A stretch of 64,000 bases of DNA from Prorocentrum cordatum. Its lineage: Eukaryota > Sar > Dinophyceae > Prorocentrales > Prorocentraceae. Both the position numbers and the translations under genes were made by a program. Under the pieces are notes generated by a model. That model did not search any database and was not told the DNA's origin. It worked only from the letters and a program-made list of their open reading frames with translations. Of the stretch, positions 54,275 through 64,000 are shown one piece after another; position 1 is the first letter of the stretch, and each line of letters begins with the position of its first letter. The stretch is from NCBI GenBank assembly GCA_963575745.1, contig CAUYUJ010021170.1:644301-708300 (forward strand), given 5' to 3'.

Positions 54275-55805
54275 TATTCATGCGGCTCGCTTCCTGCAGG
54301 GAGGCTTCGGCTAATCACTGCAGCAGTGGGCCCGGGAAGACAACGACCGGGGCGAATGCTGGCGCACCGCCCGCGCGCGCCGTGCCTCAGTCACCAGGGA
54401 CCCCACAGCGCCAGTGATCTCGAAACTATCGGGACACCCGCCCATCTCGGCACTGCCCATGTTGGCACAAGCCTCGCCCGCGCTGCGGTCAAACACAGGC
54501 CCAACCTACGCCGTCCTGCGGTTTCGGGACCATCTTCGTGGTAGAGTTATCCCCCATGTTGGGGTTGGTGCGGTAATTGGTGTCGAACGACCATACGGAT
54601 TGCAAGCTGGTTCGAACATTTGCATGTCCAAAAAAGGTTCTGTACAAGAGCAACGGACACAAACGCACACTTTTCACATCGCGGCGCGGCAGGAACAGTC
54701 CGCCCTCGCGATCAAGCAATCCCGGTGACGGCATCGCGAATTGTCCGGCAGCAGGAATCGGAAAGTAGGGGGAGGGAAATCGGCCGCGGGCGGAGGAGAG
54801 GAACGAAGGCGCTCATGCGGTGGGGCCCGCTGCGGAGCGGCCGGAGCGGCCAGCCAGAGCCTCACCCTTGGCAGCGGGCACGGGGCGGCGTCGCGGCCAC
54901 ACCCAGGGGGCAGAGCCTGCAGTGCGCGATGAGGAAGTACCACGGATCACTCCGCACTATGGCTGAGCATGGAAGCCGTTGTCTGCGCCAGGGATGCGCC
55001 GCCGTAGTGGAAGGGTTGATACTCGTAAGGTGGTACGCCGCCCCGAGAAGCATCGATGCCCTGGTGCAGCAGAGCGGACAGCGGCACCTCAGGCGGCAAA
55101 ATGCGGTGGAACAAGTGCTTTGCGGGCTGCGGGGCGTGGGCAATGCTGCCAGCTGTAGTTTCTCTAGGCGGCTGGGGGGGAAGGGTCCCCACCAGACCGG
55201 CCAGTACAGAAGCGGTGCTGCAAGCGGCGGGGGCGCAGAAGCGCGTCCACACAGCAAAACCACGGCGGCGAGACCGAGAAAACGGTGGTTGCCTGAGACC
55301 CGCCAAAGAGGGCGGCGGCAAGGCGACCACGGTGACCCCGGCAGCCATCAGGTGAGCGGGGGACAAGGCAGAGGAATCCGCACGCGGTCTGAAGCCGGCG
55401 AGGCGACGGGGAGGGCAGCGAACCCGAACCCCAGCCGGTGCACACATCACAGCTGAGGGCGGGCGGCACCTCGCTCAAGGGGTGGCAGGGCGAAGGCTCC
55501 TCGCGACGTGACGGCGGAGCGAAAAGGGGGCGGCGGGCGCAAAAGCGCGGGCACCCAAGTCGGGCTGGCAGCTGGCGACTCCCTGCACGCACCACGGGCC
55601 GGCTGGCGCAGAGTCATGGCTGACGGGAGGGCCTCCGCGGACAGCGCGTGCAACAAGCGAGGATCACGCAGCTGCAGGCGGTTGCGGCTTCCCACCGAGG
55701 CGGTGGGAGGCAGCGCGAGTCCAGGTACTAAGAAGACGCACCTGATCGGTGCAGAAGCAGATGTGACGGCTGCGGCAGCGCCTGAGGGGAGGCGCCGCGG
55801 AGGAG
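54275..55805. other. Intergenic DNA, no gene accepted
   Basis: A minus-strand frame at 54947-55450 has mixed composition but no recognisable domain. Confidence 0.4.
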
Positions 55806-55932
55806 GGGGGCGCACCACCTGGGATGGATGGCGCGCCCCATGAGGAAAGAGGGAGGTGCACCACCTGGGGTGGATGGCGCGCCTCGAGGGGAGAAGGGGA
55901 GGTCGCACCACCTGGGGTGGATGGCGCGCCAC
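55806..55932. repeat. ~50-bp tandem repeat, three units
   Basis: Each unit contains CACCACCTGGGRTGGATGGC and GCGCC, separated by purine-rich spacers. Confidence 0.9.
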
Positions 55933-57478
55933 ATACGAACACAAGGCCTGTACGAAGGCGAGGCTTGGAAAACAAGTGCGCACGCGCCCAAAATAGCTCT
56001 GAACTTAACTGTTGGAACGCCAACATGTATACAATACTTGGCTTTATTGTATACGTTCCGGACGTCAGCGAAGCAAGGCTGCTATACAACTGACAAGCAA
56101 GAGTGACATTCACGATTCGACGCGTTCCCTGATAACCAAATAGTTGAACGGATCGCCGGATCAAGGTACTGCAACGAGGCAGGCCGACGAACTCGACTCC
56201 GCGTCGAGACACCCCCCCGCAACAGGACATGTGCTGCGACGTCAACAGACACTTGGCGTGCAGCAGCAGGGACTCGGGGGTGGACAGAAACCTCTTTGCA
56301 GCAGACGCTCTCATGAGAACGGCCCGAGACCAGACCCGGCGGGCGTAGGTCTGCAAACACTGCGACCGCAACCCTCCCCCGAGAAACAAAGAAGGGCAAT
56401 TTCATAATCGGCTTGGCAGAGTGGGGCGTGTACCCACCTCCGAGCACGTCGGAGCAGGGCGAGTTGATACAACGGTAGATCATGATCAACATCGGTCCCC
56501 ATTACCCTCTCGGGGTCCAAACGGACCCGTTTTCCGAGCTGTGTCCAATCGTGGCGACTAGACTCTTCCTGGAGGAGGTCTGCCCTTCATCCGCCAGCCT
56601 GCCCTTGCGAGCGAAGCCGACACTGCTTTGCGTCTTCCCCCTTCCCGCCCGAGTTCGCCCAAAATCGATCGGCGAGCCCGTCGATTCCGCGAAGAGGAGG
56701 CCCCCCCTGTGAAACTCGGCGGCGAGCCCAGGGGGGAAGTGAGAGGGGGCAGGCCTTTTCAGAGGGCGGCGGGGCTTCTCAGAAGCTCTCGCGCATTCTG
56801 AGAAGCCCTGACAGCCTTCTGCGAAGCTGCAGACGGCTTCCAAGACCGCGCGAGGGCTTCTGAGAAGCCCAGCAGCCCTCTGAGAAGGCCTGCCCCCTTC
56901 TCACTTGACCCCCTGGGCTCGCCGCCGAGGAGCGCCCAGGTCGGAAGGCTGGGCTCTTCGCAGAGACTGCAACATCTTTTCACGCTCACACGGCGTACGC
57001 ATACCTGCCGTCGGTCCTGCAGCGGCTCTCGACAAGCTCCCGCCAGCCGCTGCGGCTGGGCCCTGACAGGGTGAGATGTCCAGACCTCAGAGACCAGTAT
57101 ACTCAATATACTGCGACCGCCAGTCCAGTCAGGCCCTACTTCACAATTCCCTCCCACGCCCTCAAAGGGAACCCCTAAGGAGGGAACCGTCTACTTGGGT
57201 GGGCCTGATGTATGCGCCACGTCGTTGGGTCGGCCACGGAGTTTGGCGTGTAGACGGCCTCGGTTCCAAAGATATTCGGAGCTGGAGCGTCCCTACACAG
57301 ACCTCCCAAACATACCAAGTAACGTGGCACATGCATCAAGCCCCTCTGATCGACCCCCGCGTGGGTGAGATCACCGTCATGGCAACCCAGTCCAGATCGG
57401 GCGCTAGAGCGAGACCACATATCGCCTTGGTTGAGAGACCGAGGGTGCAAGTTTGCCTTCTGACTCCACACGCACTCC
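55933..57478. other. Intergenic DNA, nothing recognised
   Basis: At 56755-56900 the segment TTCTGAGAAGCCC.. recurs several times with TTCTCAGAAG palindromes. No gene was found. Confidence 0.45.
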
Positions 57479-57832
57479 CTACGAAGAGGGAAGGGGTGGA
57501 GGTGGAGGGGAGAATACGGATTGGCGGTCGCAACAACGGGTCTCGCAAGACCTCTTGAGGTGGTCCCTGCAGAGCTTCCAAGTCTTGAAGCCCTCCGAGC
57601 AGACGGGGCAGGTGAAGGGCATCTGCTTCTTGGCGGCGCCATTGCTGGTTGCCACCTCCTGTGTTTGGAGAGCTTCAGGCTGGCAAGGCTTGCAACTATA
57701 GCAATTCAGTACGGCCCCTCTGAAGAAACACATTACCCTGGCGAAGGACCCAACCATCTGCAAGTGGCACGAAGGAAGGTATTTATCGATGGGGCGTGGG
57801 AGGAGTGTGCCGACATGGGCCGGGAGCCTCAT
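57479..57832 (-). CDS. ORF with a single C2HC zinc-finger-like motif
   Basis: A 117-residue frame. Residues 73-96 read FTCPVCSEGFKTWKLCRDHL then KRSC, with Cys-75, Cys-78, His-91 and Cys-96 spaced like a classical zinc finger ending in Cys. The rest shows no domain, and the tail is poly-Pro from a purine-rich repeat on the other strand. It may be one exon of a larger gene or a scrap of a retroelement, which often carry such fingers. Confidence 0.35.
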   Translation of the reverse strand: MRLPAHVGTLLPRPIDKYLPSCHLQMVGSFARVMCFFRGAVLNCYSCKPCQPEALQTQEVATSNGAAKKQMPFTCPVCSEGFKTWKLCRDHLKRSCETRCCDRQSVFSPPPPPLPSS

Positions 57833-58190
57833 GTGGACGCACCCACTGGGATCTTAGGAGGAGCTTCCCATGGGGCCACGAAACGAATGAGGGGTTCGCC
57901 GAAATGGCGGGGAACCGCTGTGGACGCACCCACTGGCGCCTCGGTGGAGCTCCCTATGGGGCCACGAATCGTGTGGGAAGGCTTGAAACGCGTGCCGAAA
58001 CTGCGGGTGGGGTGGGGCGTGAGTGGGGTGTGCCGATGTGGGCTGGAGGGCGCTATGTGCCCTCCCCCCCCTTATGCCCCGAGGGGGCTCCGGTAGATCT
58101 CCTTCGAAGCGTGTGAGAGGTATACCGGATGGAGCTGTGGGTCGCTATGTGCCTCCCCGCCCTGGGGGCTTCGGTGAACCAAGACGGCTC
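57800..58190. repeat. Diverged ~95-bp repeat, about four units
   Basis: Units contain TGTGGACGCACCCACTGG, then AGCTCCC.ATGGGGCCACGAA. Later units degrade to CTATGTGCC.CCCC..GGGGGCT. Confidence 0.65.
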
Positions 58191-58194
58191 TGGC

Positions 58195-58480
58195 GGGCCC
58201 CAAGATGTTACAAGGAGGCCCCTAAGAGGGCCCCACGAGGCCCCCAACAGCCCAAGAGGCCCAAAGAGAGAGAACAGACGGTCCCGAGAGGCCCCCGAGA
58301 CGGCCTCCGAAGGGGCCAGACGGCGCAAGGCCCCAAGACGGCCCACGAGGCCCCCAAAGGGTCCCAAGCGGCCCAAAAGAGGACCCCAAGAGGGCCCCAG
58401 GGGGCCCCCAAATGCTTTCAAAAGGCCCCGGAGAAGCCCCCAAACGGCCCCAAGAAGCCACCCAGAAGCCCGCGGAATCA
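58195..58480. repeat. CCCCAAGAGGCC minisatellite patch
   Basis: Same family as 2575-2725 and the 24.5-41 kb array, without hairpin blocks. Confidence 0.85.
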
Positions 58481-58922
58481 TATACAAAGGCGCGTTGCTG
58501 CCGTGCTCGTCGGAGCTCGAACTTGGCGCTGCCTTGTGCTGACATGCAGTGTGTGCTCTTGCCCTCGTGAACATCCGCACGCTCCTCCTGGCGCCGAAAC
58601 GGGGGGGGGCGCATCCGCCTTCCGTGGTGCTGGCAGCGCCCCAGTGCGGGCAGAACGACACGGCAGAACTTCGCGGCAGACGAGCAGAGCAAACCACCCA
58701 ACGCCCAGTCTCTGCGTGCGGACGTGCACCCCACGAAGCGAGAGGAATCGCGACCAGAGCTTTCTGCGGCATCTCTTAGACCGGATCGATCTGTGAGCGT
58801 GCCGGGGTCCGACCCTGGACGGACACGGCCCGTGTGGAAAAAAATATGCAACGCCTGGATCTCAGGGGAGGGTGGGAAGGGGGGGAGGAGGGGGGGCGGA
58901 CGGATGATCGATGCAGCGGGAG

Positions 58923-59146
58923 TGCAGTCAGGAACTTTTGGATAGCGTGTCGCCGCGGCGGCCCCTGCGATAGGCTATGCCCTGCGAGTGGATTGCGTGT
59001 CGCTCCGCCCCGCGGGGCGGGAGGCTTCGAAAAGCTCGGGACGTTGTGGCCTGGGGACTGGGACCTGGGTAACGTGTCGCAACGAAGCGTGGTGTGCCAG
59101 AGCCGGCAGAGCGACACGCCAATTCTCCGGAAGTTCCCGACCGTGG
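58923..59146. mobile_element. Small TIR element, family 2, copy C
   Basis: The left end GCAGTCAGGAACTTTTGGAT, then AGCGTGTCGC, is mirrored at the right by GCGACACGCC...AAGTTCCCGACCGTG. It is complete, about 224 bp, and the best reference for the family. Confidence 0.85.
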
Positions 59147-59596
59147 GGAGCAGCTCCTGCTTCTCCACCTCCGACACGCGGAGCGGGCGAAGGCTGTCCA
59201 GGCGGCCCTCGGGCTCCCCCTCCAGCACCTGGGGCAGTGCCACAAAGGGCGTTCTTCTTGAGACTCAAGCGAATCCACTTGCATGGCATTCCCGCCCCCC
59301 CTTTCCCCCTCCCCACCCTTCCGCCGCCATTTCTAGCAATGCTGGGCCGAAAAGGCGGACAAGTGAGTCTCGGCTTGCGTGAAGTCGAGATTTCCATTCA
59401 GGCCTCGCCACGCCCTAACCCCTCCCCCTCCTCGCAAGTAAACTTGACAGAAGCCACAGAACAGCTGCCGCAAACGAGGGGTCACCACTGTGGTGGGAGC
59501 CACTTTTCTCAATAAGGCGCCGCTTCCTCGGGTAGGTGGCCCCCGAGATCACTCCAGAACCTTCCAAGACGACCCCCAACATCCCAAAAGCTCTTC

Positions 59597-59765
59597 GAGC
59601 TCCGATGCTGGAACTTCCAAAGCTCGGGCTGCATCTCCTGGATCGGTCGTGGACTCTCCTCATGGCTTCGTAGCGCGCGGAGCTCAGCACGGGTGGCGCC
59701 CAAGGCGCCGCCAGGAGGGCCTGGCGCCGATCCAGGAGATCCGCGGACAGCTCCGGCACTCAAGG
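59597..59765. mobile_element. Family 3 hairpin/TIR element, diverged copy
   Basis: GATCCAGGAGATCCGCGGACAG at the right pairs with CTGCATCTCCTGGATC at the left. The central GGTGGCGCCCAAGGCGCCGCC hairpin and GGCGCCGATCC segment match the other copies. Confidence 0.7.
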
Positions 59766-59916
59766 TTTAGGCAGTGTCTCTGCTTGAAGGAAACTCGATG
59801 TCCAGGCAGGAGGGAATTTGCTACCCCCTGGTGCTAGATCTTGCGTCCTCGGAAAAGACGGACCATGCAGGCTGTTGGCAGCTAAAGGAATGATCTCGGC
59901 TAGCCTGGGAACAATC

Positions 59917-60083
59917 TACGGCGGCATCGTGTCGTGTCGATCCGGAACCTGGTTCTTGACACCGCGGCGATCGTTCAAACTTGAACGATCGGCCGTTTCA
60001 GAGACGTCAGATCGTTCTGGGCCACAGGCGTCGTTCAACCTGGAGCCGCCACCGGTCGACACGACACGAGCCTACCGTAGCAA
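59917..60083. mobile_element. TIR element with AACAATC target-site duplication
   Basis: The left TACGGCGGCATCGTGTCGTG, then TCGATCCGG, and the complement of the right end (TACGGTAGGCTCGTGTCGTG, then TCGACCGG) are near-perfect inverted repeats of about 30 bp. AACAATC flanks it at 59910-59916 and 60084-60090. An internal palindrome GATCGTTCAAACTTGAACGATC lies near 59967-59988. Confidence 0.88.
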
Positions 60084-60507
60084 CAATCGGGCCCCACCTT
60101 ACTCCAGTACGGCTGCTCCGCTACTGTTGTTCCCATCGTACTCCGAGACCAAAAAAAACGAAATACTTTCGAGCACAGGGAAAACTACCGAATGTCTGCC
60201 CGACACGCTAGCGAAATGCCGAACAAGTATAACCTCCCAAGGTCCGACACGTGAGCATGCTCCAATTTGGGTACTTTCCTGGTGTTCGAAAGTCTGGTGG
60301 TCAAGGCTAGAACAGGGCCGGAATATCATCATGCTGCGTATCGGATGAAAAATCGTGCGGGGGACTTCCCCAGGGGTAGATCTTCATCCTGGATCCGTCT
60401 CTCGCGATCCCGGGGCTAGAACACGGCCCCCCAGAGGCCAAAAGCGACGAAGCGCCGAAGACGACGTGTAAAACAGCAAAATCAACAATCAAATTGCATT
60501 GCCAGGG

Positions 60508-60614
60508 AGAGGGGGAGGAGGAGGAGGAGGAGGAGGAGGAGGAGGAGGAGGAGGAGGAGGAGGAGGAGGAGGAGGAGGAGGAGGAGGAGGAGGAGGAGGA
60601 GAAGGAGGAGGGGG
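60508..60614. repeat. (GGA)n microsatellite
   Basis: About 35 uninterrupted GGA triplets. Confidence 0.97.
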
Positions 60615-60671
60615 AGGAACGCCAGTGTCTTCATGCGGTTCGTCAGGCTCGGCCGGCGGGCGGGGCCAGGC

Positions 60672-62626
60672 TCAGAAGTGCTGGCTAAGCCTGTCCAGGG
60701 CGGTCCTGTGGCAGGTCTTGCGCACGGAATAGGAAGGGGTTGTCGCAGAGGTAGTGGAAAGCTTGACTTCCAAGAAAAAGTAGTTCAGGACGACGAGGTT
60801 GCGCGCCGTGGTCTGGCGCGGGAACTCGTGGGCGGCCTCCTCCGGATAGTCTGCGCGGGTGCCGAGCACGAGGCGATGTGGAACCTCCCTGTGCGCAAAT
60901 TTGGGCGGCTCTGTGACCCAATGAAAGGCGCGACGACATTGAACGTAGTGGCTGATCTCGTCGAGGCCGTCTTCGCAGCCGAAGAGGCATGCGTGGCGCG
61001 TGGGCAAGACATGCATGCGGCAGCTCGTGCGCCAGCCGCCCGCTGGAGTCTGCAACACAACCCACCGCCAGGCTGGCGGCTGTGAGGCAAAGAACTCCCA
61101 GAGACCGTGCCATCGATCTCGGCGATCGTTCTGGACGCATTCCGTCCCGGTCCACGCCGCAAGGCTTCCGCGAGGTGTACTCGAAGTTGTCGGGGTAGCA
61201 CTCTGCTTGGACATGACGAACAACATCCCGTTGAGGGTGGGGGCGCGCGCCGGCTTTCTCGGGCAACTTCGCAACGCGCCGTGCCTTCGCGGCGGCCGCC
61301 TTGCACATGGTTGCCCTTGCTGCCAAGCGGCCTGTCCTGTGAGGCAGCTTGGGGCGCCGTGCGATTGCCGCGCCCATGTTCCAGAAGGCGGGAGACCACT
61401 GTCCCACGACGAGTCGAGGAAGACCAACCTGACGAACAGTCACCGCCTCCAGCCGCCGAAGCGCCGATCTCCATAAGGGGACGGTGCGCTCCGCTGTGCG
61501 CCACAATGCCCCCGCCGCTAGGGCGCGCATCGACCGTTCTCCTGACGTTGGGAGCCACGCGTCGAAGGCGAGGATATCCGAGAGCCTGACTGTGGACGGC
61601 GGCAGCCGCAGTACCCCGTGGAGCGCATGAAACTCCTTGCGGACACGGGCCTTCGGCGGTGAGAAAAACTGCGCAAGGTATGAGAGGACAGGCAAGCACG
61701 CTGTACCGTAGAGCCGCACGTTGGAATCCACGGGCGCGCCCGAATGTCCAGCATGTACAATGCGGCGCCACCACTGGCCAGCCGCATCCCGCCATTGGTT
61801 CTCCTCTGTGGCGCCGGGGCTGATAACGAGGTGCGCAGGCATTTGCTTTTGCCCTCGATTCGGAAGCCCTTCCACAGAGGAACGAGGAGCTCCACGAAAT
61901 GGCGGACTCGGCGGACCAGCCCCTCCGAGAGCGGCGCCCAGAGAGGAAGGATGACGCACTTCTTCGGTTGAATATGCAAGTTGCCAAGCTCGCCAGCATA
62001 ATCAAATGTGCTCGCAAGACGTGGAAATTGTCTGACATTTCGGTTGACCACCGCGACGTCGTCGGCGCAAGCAGCAGCCAGGCCGCCATGGTGAAGATCG
62101 CGGAGGTGAGGGTCCGAGCCCGAGGCCGATGATATCGAAAACGGCCGTGCCGGCCCATCCGCTATCGCCTGGCCGCGCGGTGGCCCCCCTGGCGCCACGG
62201 ACGAGGTAGCAGCGGTGAACTGGTTGGCAAGGTCGGCATAGCAATAGGATTTGGTCTCGAAAACGGGCATACCAGCCTATCCCTTATCAACAAGTCGCTC
62301 GGTGGCCCGCCTGGTGCCACGGACGAGAGAGCAGCTGCGGGGATGGCTGGCAAGGTCGGCATAGCCGCAGGGGTAGGCAGCACCGCGGCGAGAGCACGAA
62401 GGACCGGATCCACGGCCGCCGCCCAAACGCTGCCCGGAAGCGGGCAACCTTGAGCAAAACCGCTGGCCAAGACGCACAGAAAGCGATGAACTCCACCAAG
62501 CAGTACATAGCCCTCCGCGTCTGCGTACAGAGCGTGGACCGCATTGAGGAAGCCCTGCTGGAATCCGAAGCGCCTCAGCGCCGCGCCCCCGATCGTTGCT
62601 CCACGGACAAACACTACTGGGTCAAG
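60672..62626 (-). pseudogene. 5'-truncated, frameshifted non-LTR reverse transcriptase with C-terminal zinc motif
   Basis: The piece starts inside the palm (FGFQQGFLNAVHALYADAEG, then ASGFAQGCPLPG near 62440). It continues after an interruption with LAAACADDVAVV (active-site Asp pair at 62058-62069) and LGNLHIQPKKC. It then shifts to a frame with KARVRKEFHALHGVLRLPPS (about 61640) and again to a frame ending near 60990 in a CxxxC...HxxxxC motif (CLFGCEDGLDEISHYVQC). That knuckle is typical of this class of dinoflagellate LINE-like elements. At least three frame changes and the missing N-terminus mark it as dead. The interruption at about 62140-62390 holds two small tandem elements. Confidence 0.82.
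62130..62372. mobile_element. Two tandem ~125-bp small elements inside the reverse transcriptase
   Basis: Two copies (about 62130-62243 and 62258-62372) share, on the plus strand, TCGAAAACGG.C.T.CC.GCC, then GGTGGCCC.CCTGG.GCCACG and TGGCAAGGTCGGCATAGC. The GTGGC...GCCAC core resembles the centre of family 3. On the minus strand each starts GCTATG, and one ends TTTTCGAG, compatible with a GC-AG intron. Confidence 0.7.
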
Positions 62627-63540
62627 ACGTCGAGCCAATTTGCCATCTCGTCTTCCAGCCAACCAGGCGGGGCTGCACCGGCGCGGCGCAGGGCCGCTCC
62701 CTCCGCGGGGGAGGCGGTCGCGACCGTTCCCCTCATCGGCCACGCTGGCGCTGCTACCTGGAGTTTCACTATCTCTTCGTCGTGGCACGTCTCGACGCGG
62801 ATCGCCGCCGCGTCCAGCTCGATACTCGTTCTTGCCATCGTGGGCTCGGCTTCGCCTGGCGGCATCACCTGGCCCAGGTACTCGTCGATATCGAGTCTCG
62901 CTTTCCCGCCGACGTCGCATTCCTTCAGACTCTGTAGGAGGCCGATTGCCATGCTCGCCACTGGGCCGCCCACCTCTCGCAACGCCTCGGCGCGGCGCTG
63001 CGCGGAGAGCGCGAGGGTGTCGATAGTGGCCCCCGACGCCAGCCGCAGCCTGAACGAGCTCTGAAGCGTCTTGTCGCTGTGGCGCCCGCGCCCGCGGCGC
63101 CTGCCACCTCGGCGACCGCCCCTGCCGCCCTTGCCTTTCGCCTCGCCATCATTGTCGCTCTTGCTGCCCTGGCCCCCGCCCGTCATCTGCGCGTCGCCGT
63201 CCTTCTCGCCCTTCTCGGTCATCTTCTGCGGCGGCGGCTTGCCCCCCGAACCGTCGCCCCCAGAGGCGCTGGAGGCGGGGGGGGGGGCCCTTGAGGAGCC
63301 GCCGGGGGGCGGGCCTCGCCTCGCGGGAGAGCTCCGGCGCCGACGCCGCCGTCGCGATCGCCTGCTGCTGCCGTTGCGCAAACGGGCCGAACAAGCAAGG
63401 GAGCGTTCGCGGCTGCGAACCGCGATGGCGCGCTCTGGGCCCTGTCCAGGGCAGGGGCCGGCACTAGCGCTGGCACTGCGCGCGGCAGCCGCGCTGCCTG
63501 GGGCCGCTGCCGAGATCTCGCCGAGGCCGCCGTTCACCAA
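62614..63540 (-). CDS. ORF with RGG-rich middle and folded C-terminal part, function unknown
   Basis: A 308-codon open frame. The first true ATG is at 63222 (MTEKGEK); upstream the frame is open but begins at a non-ATG codon, so the start is unknown and an upstream exon is possible. There is an Arg/Ser- and Pro-rich N-terminus, a GGRGGRRGGRRRGRGRH segment of RNA-binding RGG type, and then about 150 residues of balanced composition (SSFRLRLASGATIDTLALSA; LKECDVGGKARLDIDEYLGQ). It ends where the reverse-transcriptase remnant begins. It might be an unrelated host exon or an upstream ORF of the same element. Confidence 0.4.
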   Translation of the reverse strand: MVNGGLGEISAAAPGSAAAARSASASAGPCPGQGPERAIAVRSRERSLACSARLRNGSSRRSRRRRRRRSSPARRGPPPGGSSRAPPPASSASGGDGSGGKPPPQKMTEKGEKDGDAQMTGGGQGSKSDNDGEAKGKGGRGGRRGGRRRGRGRHSDKTLQSSFRLRLASGATIDTLALSAQRRAEALREVGGPVASMAIGLLQSLKECDVGGKARLDIDEYLGQVMPPGEAEPTMARTSIELDAAAIRVETCHDEEIVKLQVAAPAWPMRGTVATASPAEGAALRRAGAAPPGWLEDEMANWLDVLTQ

Positions 63541-64000
63541 ATGCTGCTAGTCTTTGAAAGCCTGCTCGCAGCTGCTCTCGCTCCTCAGAGGTGTCCTCTG
63601 GCCGCCGCGAGGGCGGCGGCAGCTCGGCGCGCTCGAGGGGGCCTCGAACGCCGCTGGCCGGGCGCGGCCGCAACGTCTTGAGCCGAGAACCTGACGGACA
63701 TGGGGGAATGCGGGCTCGCACGCGTCTTCTCAACTCCATCGGGTCTGAGCGATGAACGCGGCATCCAGGCGGGTCGCAATATTCCTTCACAGGACGCACA
63801 TGGGCCTCCAAGCCTGGCCAGACTCGGCCTGCTACATTCGCCAAGAACATGCTGCGCTTGCTCCTTGGTGCCCCTGTTAGTAGCTGGCGCGCTAAGATTT
63901 CGTGTTTGTGCCCGCGTGCTGCGCGTGTCCCCCTCCGACAAGTTCCCATATTAAATGCCATTGTGAAAGCGGTCGGGGCCCGGGGCCTCTCGCGCGGCAC
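63541..64000. other. Window edge, no gene assigned
   Basis: A minus-strand frame runs off the end (63464-64000). It is Arg-rich and without motifs, and could include an upstream exon of the preceding ORF. Confidence 0.35.

Noticed and set aside
54947-55450. 167-codon minus-strand frame with balanced composition
   Set aside because: No family recognised and an equally long frame lies opposite; not enough to call a gene.

Overview
This window looks like nuclear DNA of a dinoflagellate. A 21-base match to the dinoflagellate spliced leader lies on the minus strand at 22427-22447. A recognisable eIF4E-family gene uses GC-AG and GA-AG introns whose acceptors both read AG|G, a combination known from dinoflagellates. 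The DNA is GC-rich, gene-poor and full of microsatellites, satellites, small inverted-repeat elements and decayed non-LTR reverse transcriptases. I cannot name the species.

Layout. 0-13.9 kb: intergenic DNA with large trinucleotide tracts, small terminal-inverted-repeat (TIR) elements and a reverse-transcriptase scrap near 1.4 kb. 13.9-15.8 kb: a satellite of about 97 bp period followed by an 11-bp repeat. 15.8-24.4 kb: no recognised gene, microsatellites, and the spliced-leader relic. 24.5-41.0 kb: a megasatellite built from short AAGATGGCC/CCAAGACGG units and carrying ten whole or partial copies of a ~255-bp block with four successive hairpins. The megasatellite is interrupted at 33563-40230 by 6.7 kb of foreign DNA. 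That insert carries two minus-strand genes: a 417-aa protein with an internal domain duplication and a 728-aa protein with an endonuclease/exonuclease/phosphatase-like domain. It also has a 443-bp direct repeat downstream of each gene, and about 20 same-strand copies of a ~20-bp motif found both inside the reading frames and in the flanks. 41.0-42.8 kb: a GATCGAT-rich satellite in two superunits. 43.9-45.4 kb: the eIF4E gene, whose two introns are largely made of TIR elements. 45.4-52.4 kb: microsatellites, a 10-bp minisatellite and relics. 52.4-54.3 kb: a decayed LINE-type reverse transcriptase. 54.3-60.6 kb: small repeats, TIR elements and a zinc-finger ORF. 60.7-63.5 kb: a second decayed reverse transcriptase holding two tandem small elements, next to an RGG-rich ORF.

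Only the eIF4E gene has a firm cellular role: recognition of the mRNA cap in translation initiation. The two genes in the 6.7-kb insert share orientation, motif content and a common 3' flanking repeat, so they probably belong to one mobile or duplicated unit. Most other long open frames run across microsatellites or satellites and are not genes. I saw no tRNA, rRNA or CRISPR array, but no computational search was possible.
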